DNA from: JAMLIN01 sp041676645 | GTDB lineage: Bacteria > Pseudomonadota > Gammaproteobacteria > Burkholderiales > Burkholderiaceae_E | Reading direction: 5' to 3' | NCBI GenBank assembly: GCA_041676645.1 | Contig: JBAYRO010000149.1 | Coordinates: 1-5,629, forward strand | DNA: 5,629 nt | Shown here: piece after piece, positions 1-5,629 of the stretch | How positions within the stretch are numbered: the stretch's first letter is position 1 | Layout of the letters: each line of letters starts with the position of its first letter | The notes under the pieces: model-generated | The model's database searches: none | What the model was told of the DNA's origin: nothing | The model's input: only the letters and a program-made list of their open reading frames with translations | Translations under genes and position numbers: made by a program

Positions 1-198
1 CAGGTCGAGGAACGCAGGCAGATCGATGCCGACCGGGACGAGGAACTGGAGCACTGGGCGAAGAAGCTCGACGCCACGCCCCAGCAGGTGAAGGATGCGG
101 TGAAGGAAGTGGGCAACCGGCCCGACGAGGTCGAGGCGCACCTCAAGGGCGTGCGCAGCACGACGAACAACGACACGACCAAGCGCGCGAGCCGGTAA
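1..198 (+). CDS. DUF3606-like small protein, C-terminal part (5' end cut)
   Basis: Reading frame 1 is open from the first base to a TAA at 196-198, giving 65 residues that begin QVEERRQIDADRDEEL. The segment HWAKKLDATPQQVKDAVKEVG followed by DEVEAHLKG fits the short helical DUF3606 pattern, in which a W-[AT]-KK-[LF] helix is followed by a helix-turn-helix-like stretch and a final V-x-AHL. DUF3606 proteins are small (about 60-100 residues) and of unknown function, so no role is assigned. The tail after the domain (VRSTTNNDTTKRASR) is polar and probably disordered. The start codon lies outside the window. The gene converges on the aminotransferase at 266-1594, with 67 bases between the two stop codons. 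The family call rests on motif memory; the coding call is supported by the open frame and its sensible composition. Confidence 0.72.
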   Translation, partial: QVEERRQIDADRDEELEHWAKKLDATPQQVKDAVKEVGNRPDEVEAHLKGVRSTTNNDTTKRASR

Positions 199-199
199 G

Positions 200-218
200 G
201 GGCGGTCGCGCGCCGCCC
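200..218 (+). terminator. GC hairpin directly after the DUF3606 stop, possible terminator
   Basis: GGGCGG (200-205) pairs perfectly with CCGCCC (213-218) across a 7-base loop. The hairpin starts two bases after the TAA that ends the upstream gene. No T-run follows on the plus strand, so it is not a textbook intrinsic terminator; it could slow polymerase or protect the mRNA 3' end. Confidence 0.35.
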
Positions 219-231
219 GCCGCAAGAACGT

Positions 232-251
232 GGCCGGCGAAGCGGCCGGCC
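232..251. terminator. 7-bp GC hairpin between convergent genes, possible bidirectional terminator
   Basis: GGCCGGC (232-238) and GCCGGCC (245-251) form a perfect 7-bp stem with loop GAAGCG. It lies 14 bases beyond the stop codon of the minus-strand aminotransferase and 33 bases beyond the stop of the plus-strand gene, where a shared terminator is expected. Neither flank has a clear T-run, so the assignment is tentative. Confidence 0.4.
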
Positions 252-265
252 TGCCGACGCCCGGA

Positions 266-1594
266 TCAGGAGTCGGCGTAGACCTCGTCGATGGATTCCC
301 GCATGGCCGTGACGAGCGTCTCGATGTCCGCCTCGGTCATGACCGTCGAGATCGAGCCGAGCCCGGACGGCATGAGGTGCACATTGCGCGCCATCGTCGC
401 TCCCCGGAAGCGATTGCCGCGGTCGACCTCGGCCGGCAGCGGGAAACTGTCCCGGTAGTTGCGCGGGCTCTTCACACCGAAATGGATCTTGAAGAGCGAA
501 CCCTCGCCCGTAATGCAGGCTTCGAGGCCCTGCCTCTCGATATGGGCCGTGACGCGCGATCGCACGTTTTCACCATGCTGGTTGATCCGGTCGATCGCGG
601 CCGGCGTGAGATGCTCGAGAGCGGCAAGACCGGCCAGCATCGTGACCGGATTCGCCGAGAAGGTTCCGCCCGAGGGCAGCTTCGGATAGCCCTCCGCGGC
701 GCTGAACACCTTCATGAACGAGGCCCGGCCGGCGACCGCCCCGATCGGAAAGCCTCCGCCGACGACCTTCGCAAGGGTGGAGACATCCGGCTCCACGCCG
801 AAGAACGCCTCGCACCCGCCATGGGCGAGGCGGAAGTTGATCACCTGGTCGAAGACCAGGACCACCCCTTCCCGGGTGCAGAACTCCCGGATGGCCCGGA
901 GGTATTCGGCTGTCGCGGGAATGAGCCCGAGACGGCTCGGCATGGGGTCGAGCAGCACGCAGGCGAGACGATCCCTGTGGCGCTGCAGGATGCCGAGGCT
1001 CGCCTGGACATCGTTGAACGGCAGCGTCACCACCCCGTCGAGCACGCTTTCCGGCGTGCCGGCGCTGCTCGGTACCGATGCCGGTTCGTCATCGCCCCAG
1101 TTGTCGGGCGTCGGGGAGACGCTGACTTCCGAGAAGTCGGAGAGGCCGTGGTACGCGCCTTCGCATTTGGCGATCAATGGCCGGCCCGTGAAGGCCCGGG
1201 AGGCCTTGAGGGCATGCATCACGGCTTCGGTGCCGGAGTTCGAGAAGCAGATGTGCTCGAAGCTGCGACAGCGCTGCTGCAGCGCCTCGGCCAGCCGGAT
1301 CTCCGCTTCGCCGCCCAGTGAGAAGGCGGTGCCCTTCTCGAGTTGCTCGCGAACGGCCTGCGTGACGGGCGCGAACGCATGGCCGTGGATGAGCGAAGTG
1401 AAATTCTGCGAGCAGTCCAGGTAGCGCCGCCCGTCGACGGACACCATGTAGGCGCCCTCGCCCCTGTCCACGAAGACCGGCTCGCTGCTTTTCTCGATCA
1501 GCGTCACACGGGTGTATCCACCGGGAAACACGCGTTGCGCGCGCTCGTAGAGCCGGGAGGACCTGGATGCCGTGTTCGTGGAAGACATGTTCAT
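266..1594 (-). CDS. PLP-dependent class III aminotransferase, glutamate-1-semialdehyde aminomutase-like
   Basis: This 442-residue protein has the fold-type I aminotransferase layout of the HemL-like class III group. Visible landmarks are PGG near residue 25, SNSGTEA (118-124, cofactor phosphate loop), YHG (148-150, an aromatic stacking on the PLP ring), FDQV (248-251, with D249 expected to bind the pyridine nitrogen), LAKVVGGGFPIG (catalytic lysine K276) and GGTFSANP (309-316). Length suits the family. Two motifs deviate: FDQV has Gln250 where Glu is near-invariant (DEV), and LLDPMPSRLGL (214-224) replaces the usual EPVxG. The gating-loop region of true HemL is also not recognisable, so tetrapyrrole synthesis is unlikely; the substrate is unknown, perhaps an amino acid or amino sugar in secondary metabolism. 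The frame can be extended to a TTG at 1603. ATG 1594 is preferred (weak GAG 9 nt upstream), and ATG 1588 is also possible. The gene follows ssb on the same strand, with a likely terminator between them. Confidence 0.88.
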   Translation of the reverse strand: MNMSSTNTASRSSRLYERAQRVFPGGYTRVTLIEKSSEPVFVDRGEGAYMVSVDGRRYLDCSQNFTSLIHGHAFAPVTQAVREQLEKGTAFSLGGEAEIRLAEALQQRCRSFEHICFSNSGTEAVMHALKASRAFTGRPLIAKCEGAYHGLSDFSEVSVSPTPDNWGDDEPASVPSSAGTPESVLDGVVTLPFNDVQASLGILQRHRDRLACVLLDPMPSRLGLIPATAEYLRAIREFCTREGVVLVFDQVINFRLAHGGCEAFFGVEPDVSTLAKVVGGGFPIGAVAGRASFMKVFSAAEGYPKLPSGGTFSANPVTMLAGLAALEHLTPAAIDRINQHGENVRSRVTAHIERQGLEACITGEGSLFKIHFGVKSPRNYRDSFPLPAEVDRGNRFRGATMARNVHLMPSGLGSISTVMTEADIETLVTAMRESIDEVYADS

Positions 1595-1621
1595 TGCGCG
1601 CAACTCGGGAAAAGTGAAGAA

Positions 1622-1648
1622 CCCCCGTCTGCCAGGGACGGACGGGGG
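1622..1648 (-). terminator. Likely rho-independent terminator of ssb
   Basis: CCCCCGTC (1622-1629) and GACGGGGG (1641-1648) form a perfect 8-bp stem 29 bases past the ssb stop codon. Read on the minus strand, the stem is followed by TTCTTCACTTTT, a broken but T-rich tail. The plus-strand side continues CGTTGTTT, so weak bidirectional activity is possible. The hairpin sits 27 bases upstream of the aminotransferase ATG at 1594; if transcription of that gene starts upstream of it, the hairpin would lie in its leader. Confidence 0.55.
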
Positions 1649-1677
1649 CGTTGTTTACGAATTATCCTGACTGCGTG

Positions 1678-2205
1678 TCAGAACGGGATGTCGTCGTCGA
1701 GATCCTCGAAACCCTCGGCCGGCCTGGAGGGCCGCCCGCCGCCACCGCCACCGCCACCGCCGCTGCCGCTGCCGCCGCCGGATTCCCCCCGGCCGCCGCC
1801 CGCGCCACCCCCGCGTCCGCCGTAGCCTCCACCGCCGCCGTAGCTCCCGCCACCGCCTTCACCGCCGCTGTCGCGGCCACCGAGCATCTGCATCTGCTCG
1901 GCGATGATCTCGGTGGTCCAGCGGTCCATGCCTTCCTTGTCCTGCCACTTGCGGGTCTGCAGGCGGCCCTCGATGTAGACCGAGCGGCCCTTCTTGAGAT
2001 ATTCCTGGGCGATCTCGCCGAGGCGGTCGAAGAGCACCACCCGGTGCCATTCGGTGTCCTCGCGGCGTTCGCCGGAGTCCCTGTCCTTGCGCACCCGGGA
2101 AGTGGCAAGCGTGATGTTGCAGATCGCGCCGCCGTTGGGCGAATAGCGCGTTTCGGGGTCGCGACCGAGGTTGCCGACCAGGATCACCTTGTTGACCGAT
2201 GCCAT
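1678..2205 (-). CDS. ssb: Single-stranded DNA-binding protein SSB
   Basis: SSB coats single-stranded DNA as a homotetramer during replication, recombination and repair, and recruits partner enzymes through its C-terminal tip. The 175-residue product has the OB fold at about 1-110 (MASVNKVILVGNLGRDPETRY, NITLATS, TEWHRVVLF, YLKKG, VYIEG, RKW, QMQMLGG). Next comes a linker rich in Gly, Ser and Arg (about 111-165), and then the acidic tip DLDDDIPF, which matches the canonical tip. The DNA-stacking aromatics W53, F59 and W87 correspond to E. coli W54, F60 and W88, but the position of E. coli W40 is Arg here (TSRVRKDR), while W96 replaces a Tyr. The start is fixed by homology and by GGAGG at 2210-2214. 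The frame is open upstream to 2349, but that extension overlaps the MFS gene and is rejected. The gene lies 62 nt downstream of the MFS gene on the same strand, so cotranscription is possible. Confidence 0.97.
   Translation of the reverse strand: MASVNKVILVGNLGRDPETRYSPNGGAICNITLATSRVRKDRDSGERREDTEWHRVVLFDRLGEIAQEYLKKGRSVYIEGRLQTRKWQDKEGMDRWTTEIIAEQMQMLGGRDSGGEGGGGSYGGGGGYGGRGGGAGGGRGESGGGSGSGGGGGGGGGRPSRPAEGFEDLDDDIPF
1735..1869 (-). repeat. Glycine-codon simple repeat in the ssb linker
   Basis: This stretch encodes residues 113-157 of SSB and is nearly all GGN codons. The purest part, 1738-1779, is built of GCC, ACC and GCT triplets on the plus strand, including a six-base unit GCCACC repeated in tandem. 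Because the unit is a multiple of three, gain or loss of units would lengthen or shorten the linker without shifting the frame. The composition also creates spurious open frames on the opposite strand. Confidence 0.8.
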
Positions 2206-2209
2206 GTTG

Positions 2210-2214
2210 CCTCC
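2210..2214 (-). promoter_or_regulatory. Shine-Dalgarno site of ssb
   Basis: GGAGG on the minus strand, four bases before the ATG at 2205. It is the only strong ribosome-binding site I can see in the window, and it decides the ssb start against the longer in-frame extension. Confidence 0.8.
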
Positions 2215-2267
2215 GTTGAATTCGCTTGCCGCGCCGGTGGGCGCGCATTGTCCCTGCCGGGCTCCTT

Positions 2268-3470
2268 TCAGCCTGCCGATGCCGCTGCCGCCGACGTCGC
2301 CCCGCCCCTTTGCGGCCAGCGCCGGTGGCCGATGGCGACGAGCAGCCACAGCACCAGCGCCCCCGCGCAGGCCATGAACACCGTGGAGCCATCGGCGCGC
2401 GAGAGGATCCAGCCCCCGAGCGCGCCGCCGGCGAACAGGCCGAGCGACTGGGCCGTGTTGTACACCCCCAGGGCCGCGCCCTTGGCCGCCACCGGCGCAA
2501 GCCGCGACACCATCGAGGGCAGGCTGGCTTCCAGCACATTGAAGCCCCAGAAGAATGCCAGCAGCAAGCCCGCGATGACGCCTAGGCCATCCGGCCCCAG
2601 GGCCAGGCCAATGGCCGCGGCAACCAGCATCAGGATCGCCGCGAGGAAGACTTCGCGCATGTGGCCGCGCTTCTCGGCCCAGAGGATCGGCGGCACCATC
2701 AGGATGAAGGACACGACCATCACCGGCAGGTAGACCTTCCAGTGCTCGGCCAGGGGCAGGCCGGCGCGACTCACCAGCCAGCCGGGCACCACCACGAAAA
2801 GGGCGACCTGCACCGCATGCAGGGTGAAGATGCCGACATCGAGCCGCAGGAGGTCGGCTTCACGCAGGACCTCGGTGAACCGCACCGGTGCGGCGTCGGC
2901 CGCTGCCGCCGGATCCGGCTCGGGCACCGCGAAGCGCACCAGCGCCATGCTCACGAACGCGCACACCGCGGTCAGCCCGAACAGCCCGCCCATGCCGATC
3001 AGGCCATAGAGCCAGGGCGCGGCGATGAGCGAGATGCCGAAACTGACCCCGATGGATGCGCCGACCATCGCCATCGCCTTGGTGCGCTGGGAATCCCGGG
3101 TGAGATCGGCCAGCAGCGCGCTGACCGCGGCCGAGACCGCTCCGGCGCCCTGCAGCGCGCGCGCCGCCACCAGCATCGGCAGGGTTTCGGCGACCGCCGC
3201 CATCACGCTGCCCGCCGCGAACACCAGCAGGCCGAGGTAGATGACCGGCTTGCGCCCGAAACGATCGGAAGCCAGCCCGAAGGGCAGCTGCAGCAGCGCC
3301 TGGGTCAGGCCGTAGATGCCCAGCGCCCAGCCGACCATGCTGGCATCGCTGCCGCCCGGCATGCCCGCCGCATGGACCGCGAGCACCGGCAGGACCAGGA
3401 ACAGGCCCAGCATGCGCGCCGCGTAGACGGCGGCCAGCGCCCCGCTGGCGCGGCGCTCCGGCGCGGTCAT
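2268..3470 (-). CDS. Major facilitator superfamily transporter
   Basis: This inner-membrane secondary transporter has about 12 hydrophobic helices visible by eye. From the ATG at 3470 it has 400 residues. Helix 1 covers about 12-34 (ALAAVYAARMLGLFLVLPVL). MFS motif A, GLASDRFGRKPVI, lies at 65-77 between helices 2 and 3, and a motif-B-like RALQGAGAVS at 104-113. The cytoplasmic loop between helices 6 and 7 (about 183-212) is Ala/Pro/Asp-rich, and WGFNVLEASLPSMVSR lies at 308-323. The substrate cannot be read from sequence; drug or metabolite efflux in the YajR or multidrug type is a reasonable guess. The frame also contains ATGs at 3527 and 3566 (419 and 432 residues), and none of the three starts has a clear ribosome site. 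I prefer 3470 because helix 1 then begins about a dozen residues in, and the extra N-terminal residues are polar, Pro/Ser/Thr-rich and overlap inverted repeats. It lies between ssb and divergent uvrA, an arrangement I recall from Pseudomonas and Burkholderia relatives. Confidence 0.92.
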   Translation of the reverse strand: MTAPERRASGALAAVYAARMLGLFLVLPVLAVHAAGMPGGSDASMVGWALGIYGLTQALLQLPFGLASDRFGRKPVIYLGLLVFAAGSVMAAVAETLPMLVAARALQGAGAVSAAVSALLADLTRDSQRTKAMAMVGASIGVSFGISLIAAPWLYGLIGMGGLFGLTAVCAFVSMALVRFAVPEPDPAAAADAAPVRFTEVLREADLLRLDVGIFTLHAVQVALFVVVPGWLVSRAGLPLAEHWKVYLPVMVVSFILMVPPILWAEKRGHMREVFLAAILMLVAAAIGLALGPDGLGVIAGLLLAFFWGFNVLEASLPSMVSRLAPVAAKGAALGVYNTAQSLGLFAGGALGGWILSRADGSTVFMACAGALVLWLLVAIGHRRWPQRGGATSAAAASAG

Positions 3471-3477
3471 GGCGAAG

Positions 3478-3506
3478 GATCCGGTCGGGGAAGTTCCCGT
3501 CGGATC
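3478..3506. repeat. Imperfect inverted repeat just upstream of the MFS ATG at 3470
   Basis: GATCCG (3478-3483) and CGGATC (3501-3506) are perfect inverted arms. Between them lies a second small dyad, GGGAA (3488-3492) and TTCCC (3494-3498), offset by one base. On the minus strand the outer arm ends eight bases before the ATG at 3470. It could be an operator or an RNA hairpin covering the ribosome site; if translation starts at 3527 or 3566 it lies within coding sequence. Confidence 0.4.
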
Positions 3507-3542
3507 GGGTTGCTTGCTGCGATTCATCGAGACGGCATCAGC

Positions 3543-3561
3543 GGGCCGGGATGGCCGGCCC
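3543..3561. repeat. 7-bp perfect hairpin in the MFS-uvrA divergent region
   Basis: GGGCCGG (3543-3549) and CCGGCCC (3555-3561) form a perfect GC stem with a 5-base loop. It lies just downstream (minus strand) of the most distal MFS start at 3566 and upstream of the likely uvrA promoter. It may be a leader hairpin or an operator; GC-rich chance is also possible. Confidence 0.4.
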
Positions 3562-3585
3562 TCCATGTCGATCGGGCCAGCCGGT

Positions 3586-3591
3586 TATAGT
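3586..3591 (+). promoter_or_regulatory. Possible -10 element for uvrA, overlapping a minus-strand -10
   Basis: TATAGT differs from the sigma-70 -10 consensus by one base and stands out as an AT-rich island in a very GC-rich gap, about 68 bases before the uvrA ATG. On the opposite strand the overlapping TATAAC (3584-3589) also differs by one base and could serve the MFS gene. No convincing -35 hexamer is seen at normal spacing for either strand. I see no E. coli-type LexA box (CTGT-N8-ACAG) in 3567-3658. Confidence 0.3.
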
Positions 3592-3658
3592 AGCCGATTG
3601 GCCTTCGCTCCCCGGGCCTGGCGATGCGCTCGCCGGGTCGACGCAACTCGCAGCCGAG

Positions 3659-5629
3659 ATGGAAGAAATCCGAATCCGCGGCGCCCGCACGCACAACCTG
3701 AAGAACATCAGCCTCGACATCCCCCGCGAGCGGCTCGTGGTGGTCACCGGCCTGTCCGGATCGGGCAAGTCCTCGCTCGCGTTCGATACGCTCTACGCCG
3801 AAGGCCAGCGCCGCTACGTCGAGTCGCTGTCGGCCTATGCCCGCCAGTTCCTGCAGTTGATGGAGAAGCCCGATGTCGACCTGATCGAGGGCCTCTCGCC
3901 GGCGATCTCGATCGAGCAGAAGGCCACCAGCCACAATCCGCGCTCCACGGTCGGCACGGTGACCGAGATCCACGATTACCTGCGGCTGCTGTTCGCCCGC
4001 GCCGGGACGCCGTACTGCCCGAACCATCCCGGCAACCCGCTCGAGGCGCAGACCGTCTCGCAGATGGTCGACGCGGTGGCCGCGCTGCCGGCCGGATCGC
4101 GGCTGATGATCCTCGCACCGGTGCTCACCGCCCGCCGCGGCGAACATACCGAGCTGCTCGAGGATCTTGCCGCACAGGGCTTCGTCCGGGTACGGGTGCA
4201 GACCGAGGGGCGGGAGGAGCCGCGCATCGTCGAGCTCGGCCTCGAGCCCATCGTACTTGCCAAGACGCGCAAGCACACCATCGAAGCGGTCGTCGACCGG
4301 GTCCGCCTGGCCGCGGGGATCGAGCAGCGGCTGGCGGAATCCTTCGAGACCGCGCTGCGCCTGGGCGACGGGCGCGCGATCGCGCTGGACATGGACAGCG
4401 GCGAGCGGCATCTCTTCTCCTCGCGCTTCGCCTGCCCGGCCTGCAACCACGCCCTAGCCGAACTCGAGCCGCGCCTGTTCTCCTTCAACAACCCGCTCGG
4501 CGCCTGCCCCGAGTGCGACGGCCTGGGCGCGGTCCAGTTCTTCGATCCGCGGCGGGTGGTGCAGTTCCCCAACCTGAGCCTCGCCTCGGGTGCGATCCGC
4601 GGCTGGGACCGCCGCAACCAGTTCTACTTCCAGATGCTCGCGAGCCTCGCGGCGCACTATGGCTTCGAGATCGACACGCCCTTCGAGGACCTGCCCGAGA
4701 CGGTCCGGCACAAGGTCCTGCACGGCTCGGGCACCGAGAAGATCGCCTTCCAGTACCTGTCGGATCGGGGACGCAGTGTGCGCAAGGAGCACACTTTCGA
4801 AGGCGTGATCCCGAACCTGGAGCGCCGCTACCGCGAGACCGATTCGAGCAATGTGCGCGAGGAACTCGCCAAGTACATCGCGACGCGCACCTGCCCGACC
4901 TGCGAAGGCACCCGGCTGCGGGTCGATGCCCGCTTCGTGCGCGTGGGCCCACGCGGCGCCGATCGCCCGATCTGGGAGATTTCCCGCTGGACCCTGCACG
5001 AGGCGCTCGAGTGGTTCGATCAGCTGCGCCTGGAGGGATCGCGCCAGGTGGTCGGCGAGCGCATCACCCGCGAGATCGTCAGCAGGCTGCGCTTCCTGAA
5101 CAACGTCGGGCTCGACTATCTCTCGCTCGACCGCGCCGCCGAAACGCTCTCGGGCGGCGAGGCGCAGCGCATCCGGCTCGCCTCGCAGATCGGCTCGGGC
5201 CTGACCGGCGTGCTCTATGTGCTCGACGAACCCTCGATCGGCCTGCACCAGCGTGACAACGACCGCCTGATCGGCACGCTCAAGCACCTGCGCGACCTCG
5301 GCAATTCGGTGATCGTGGTCGAGCACGACGAGGATGCGATCCGCGCCGCCGACCATGTCATCGACATGGGCCCGGGCGCCGGTGTCCACGGCGGCGAGGT
5401 CATCGTCAGCGGCACGCCGGACGATGTCATCGCCTGCGAGGACTCGCTCACCGGCCAGTACCTCGCGGGACGCCGCCGCATCGAGATCCCCGGCCGGCGC
5501 ACGCCGCCGGGCGAGCAGGTACTGCGGATCACCGGGGCGAACGGCAACAACCTCGCCCATGTCACGGTCGAGTTTCCGGTCGGGCTGATGATCTGCGTCA
5601 CCGGCGTCTCGGGATCGGGCAAGTCCACC
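3659..5629 (+). CDS. uvrA: Excinuclease ABC subunit UvrA, N-terminal 657 residues (3' end cut)
   Basis: UvrA is the damage-sensing ATPase of nucleotide excision repair; with UvrB it scans DNA and loads UvrB at lesions. The frame is open from ATG 3659 to the last base, 657 of roughly 940 residues. It opens MEEIRIRGARTHNLKNISLD. Landmarks are the first Walker A GLSGSGKSS (31-39), the UvrB-binding and insertion region (about 120-400), and a zinc module with C259-x2-C262 and C283-x2-C286 beside RLFSFNNP. A further CPTC pair lies at 412-415. Next come the ABC signature LSGGEAQ (498-504), Walker B VLYVLDEPS (518-526, E524), the H-loop VVEHDED (H556), and the second Walker A GVSGSGKST (649-657), where the window stops. 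No key residue is missing in the visible part. The start is set by homology; only a weak GAG precedes the ATG. The gene is divergent from the MFS gene. E. coli uvrA is LexA-controlled, but no matching box is evident here. Confidence 0.98.
   Translation, partial: MEEIRIRGARTHNLKNISLDIPRERLVVVTGLSGSGKSSLAFDTLYAEGQRRYVESLSAYARQFLQLMEKPDVDLIEGLSPAISIEQKATSHNPRSTVGTVTEIHDYLRLLFARAGTPYCPNHPGNPLEAQTVSQMVDAVAALPAGSRLMILAPVLTARRGEHTELLEDLAAQGFVRVRVQTEGREEPRIVELGLEPIVLAKTRKHTIEAVVDRVRLAAGIEQRLAESFETALRLGDGRAIALDMDSGERHLFSSRFACPACNHALAELEPRLFSFNNPLGACPECDGLGAVQFFDPRRVVQFPNLSLASGAIRGWDRRNQFYFQMLASLAAHYGFEIDTPFEDLPETVRHKVLHGSGTEKIAFQYLSDRGRSVRKEHTFEGVIPNLERRYRETDSSNVREELAKYIATRTCPTCEGTRLRVDARFVRVGPRGADRPIWEISRWTLHEALEWFDQLRLEGSRQVVGERITREIVSRLRFLNNVGLDYLSLDRAAETLSGGEAQRIRLASQIGSGLTGVLYVLDEPSIGLHQRDNDRLIGTLKHLRDLGNSVIVVEHDEDAIRAADHVIDMGPGAGVHGGEVIVSGTPDDVIACEDSLTGQYLAGRRRIEIPGRRTPPGEQVLRITGANGNNLAHVTVEFPVGLMICVTGVSGSGKST

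Noticed and set aside
230..1321. 363-codon plus-strand frame opposite the aminotransferase
   Set aside because: Antisense to all the PLP-enzyme motifs; the product is His/Arg/Glu-rich with no recognisable domain.
1595..1603. TTG start at 1603 for the aminotransferase
   Set aside because: It adds only three residues, has no Shine-Dalgarno, and ATG codons follow at 1594 and 1588.
1738..1779. Tandem triplets as a CRISPR or intergenic repeat array
   Set aside because: The units are in-frame glycine codons inside ssb with no spacers; it is a coding simple repeat.
2230..2245. 6-bp hairpin CGCGCC/GGCGCG between the MFS gene and ssb as a terminator
   Set aside because: The stem is short, no T-run follows on the minus strand, and the pair may be cotranscribed. 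Likely chance in GC-rich DNA.
2206..2349. Upstream extension of ssb to a start at 2349
   Set aside because: The true start at 2205 has GGAGG and the conserved MASVNKVILVGNLG; the extension overlaps the MFS coding end and adds 48 residues with no homology.
1651..2733. 360-codon plus-strand frame with an Ala/Thr-rich repeat product
   Set aside because: It is the antisense of the glycine repeat of ssb and of the MFS tail; the repetitive Ala-Thr product is the mirror of GGN codons.
3469..5256. 595-codon open frame on the plus strand across the MFS-uvrA gap and most of uvrA
   Set aside because: Its product is Arg/Ala/Pro/Gly-rich with no domain, and it overlaps the unmistakable UvrA frame. It is an out-of-frame shadow typical of high-GC DNA.
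4454..5560. 368-codon minus-strand frame opposite uvrA
   Set aside because: Antisense to conserved UvrA signature and Walker B codons, with low-complexity Ala/Arg/Asp composition. A GC-skew artefact.

Overview
This window is high-GC chromosomal DNA, probably from a proteobacterium of the beta or gamma class. The evidence is a UvrA that follows the E. coli protein almost residue for residue, an SSB opening MASVNKVILVGNLG (a start I associate mainly with Betaproteobacteria), and the gene order ssb - MFS transporter - divergent uvrA, which I recall from Pseudomonas and from Burkholderia relatives. The genus is not resolved. Codon use looks uniform, with GC-rich third positions throughout. I see no insertion sequence, CRISPR array, tRNA or rRNA.

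Layout: (1) 1-198, plus strand: C-terminal 65 residues of a small DUF3606-like protein, cut by the left edge. (2) 199-265: short gap between convergent genes holding two GC-rich hairpins. (3) 266-1594, minus strand: a PLP-dependent class III aminotransferase of the glutamate-1-semialdehyde aminomutase-like group, with unusual residues in two otherwise conserved motifs. (4) 1595-1677: gap with a hairpin and a partly T-rich tail on the minus strand, the likely ssb terminator. (5) 1678-2205, minus strand: ssb, encoding an OB fold, a very glycine-rich linker and the acidic tip DLDDDIPF. (6) 2268-3470 (possibly to 3527 or 3566), minus strand: 12-helix MFS transporter. (7) 3471-3658: divergent regulatory gap with two inverted repeats and a shared -10-like element. 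(8) 3659-5629, plus strand: the first 657 codons of uvrA, cut by the right edge just after the second Walker A motif.

ssb and uvrA are DNA maintenance genes: SSB coats single-stranded DNA and recruits partners through its C-terminal tip, and UvrA is the damage-recognition ATPase of nucleotide excision repair. The MFS gene between them has no evident link to repair but may be cotranscribed with ssb, 62 nt downstream. The aminotransferase and the DUF3606 protein look like lineage-specific neighbours. I found no convincing novel multi-gene system. The points most worth a second look are the altered motifs in the aminotransferase, the simple-repeat glycine linker of ssb, and the dyads before the MFS gene.
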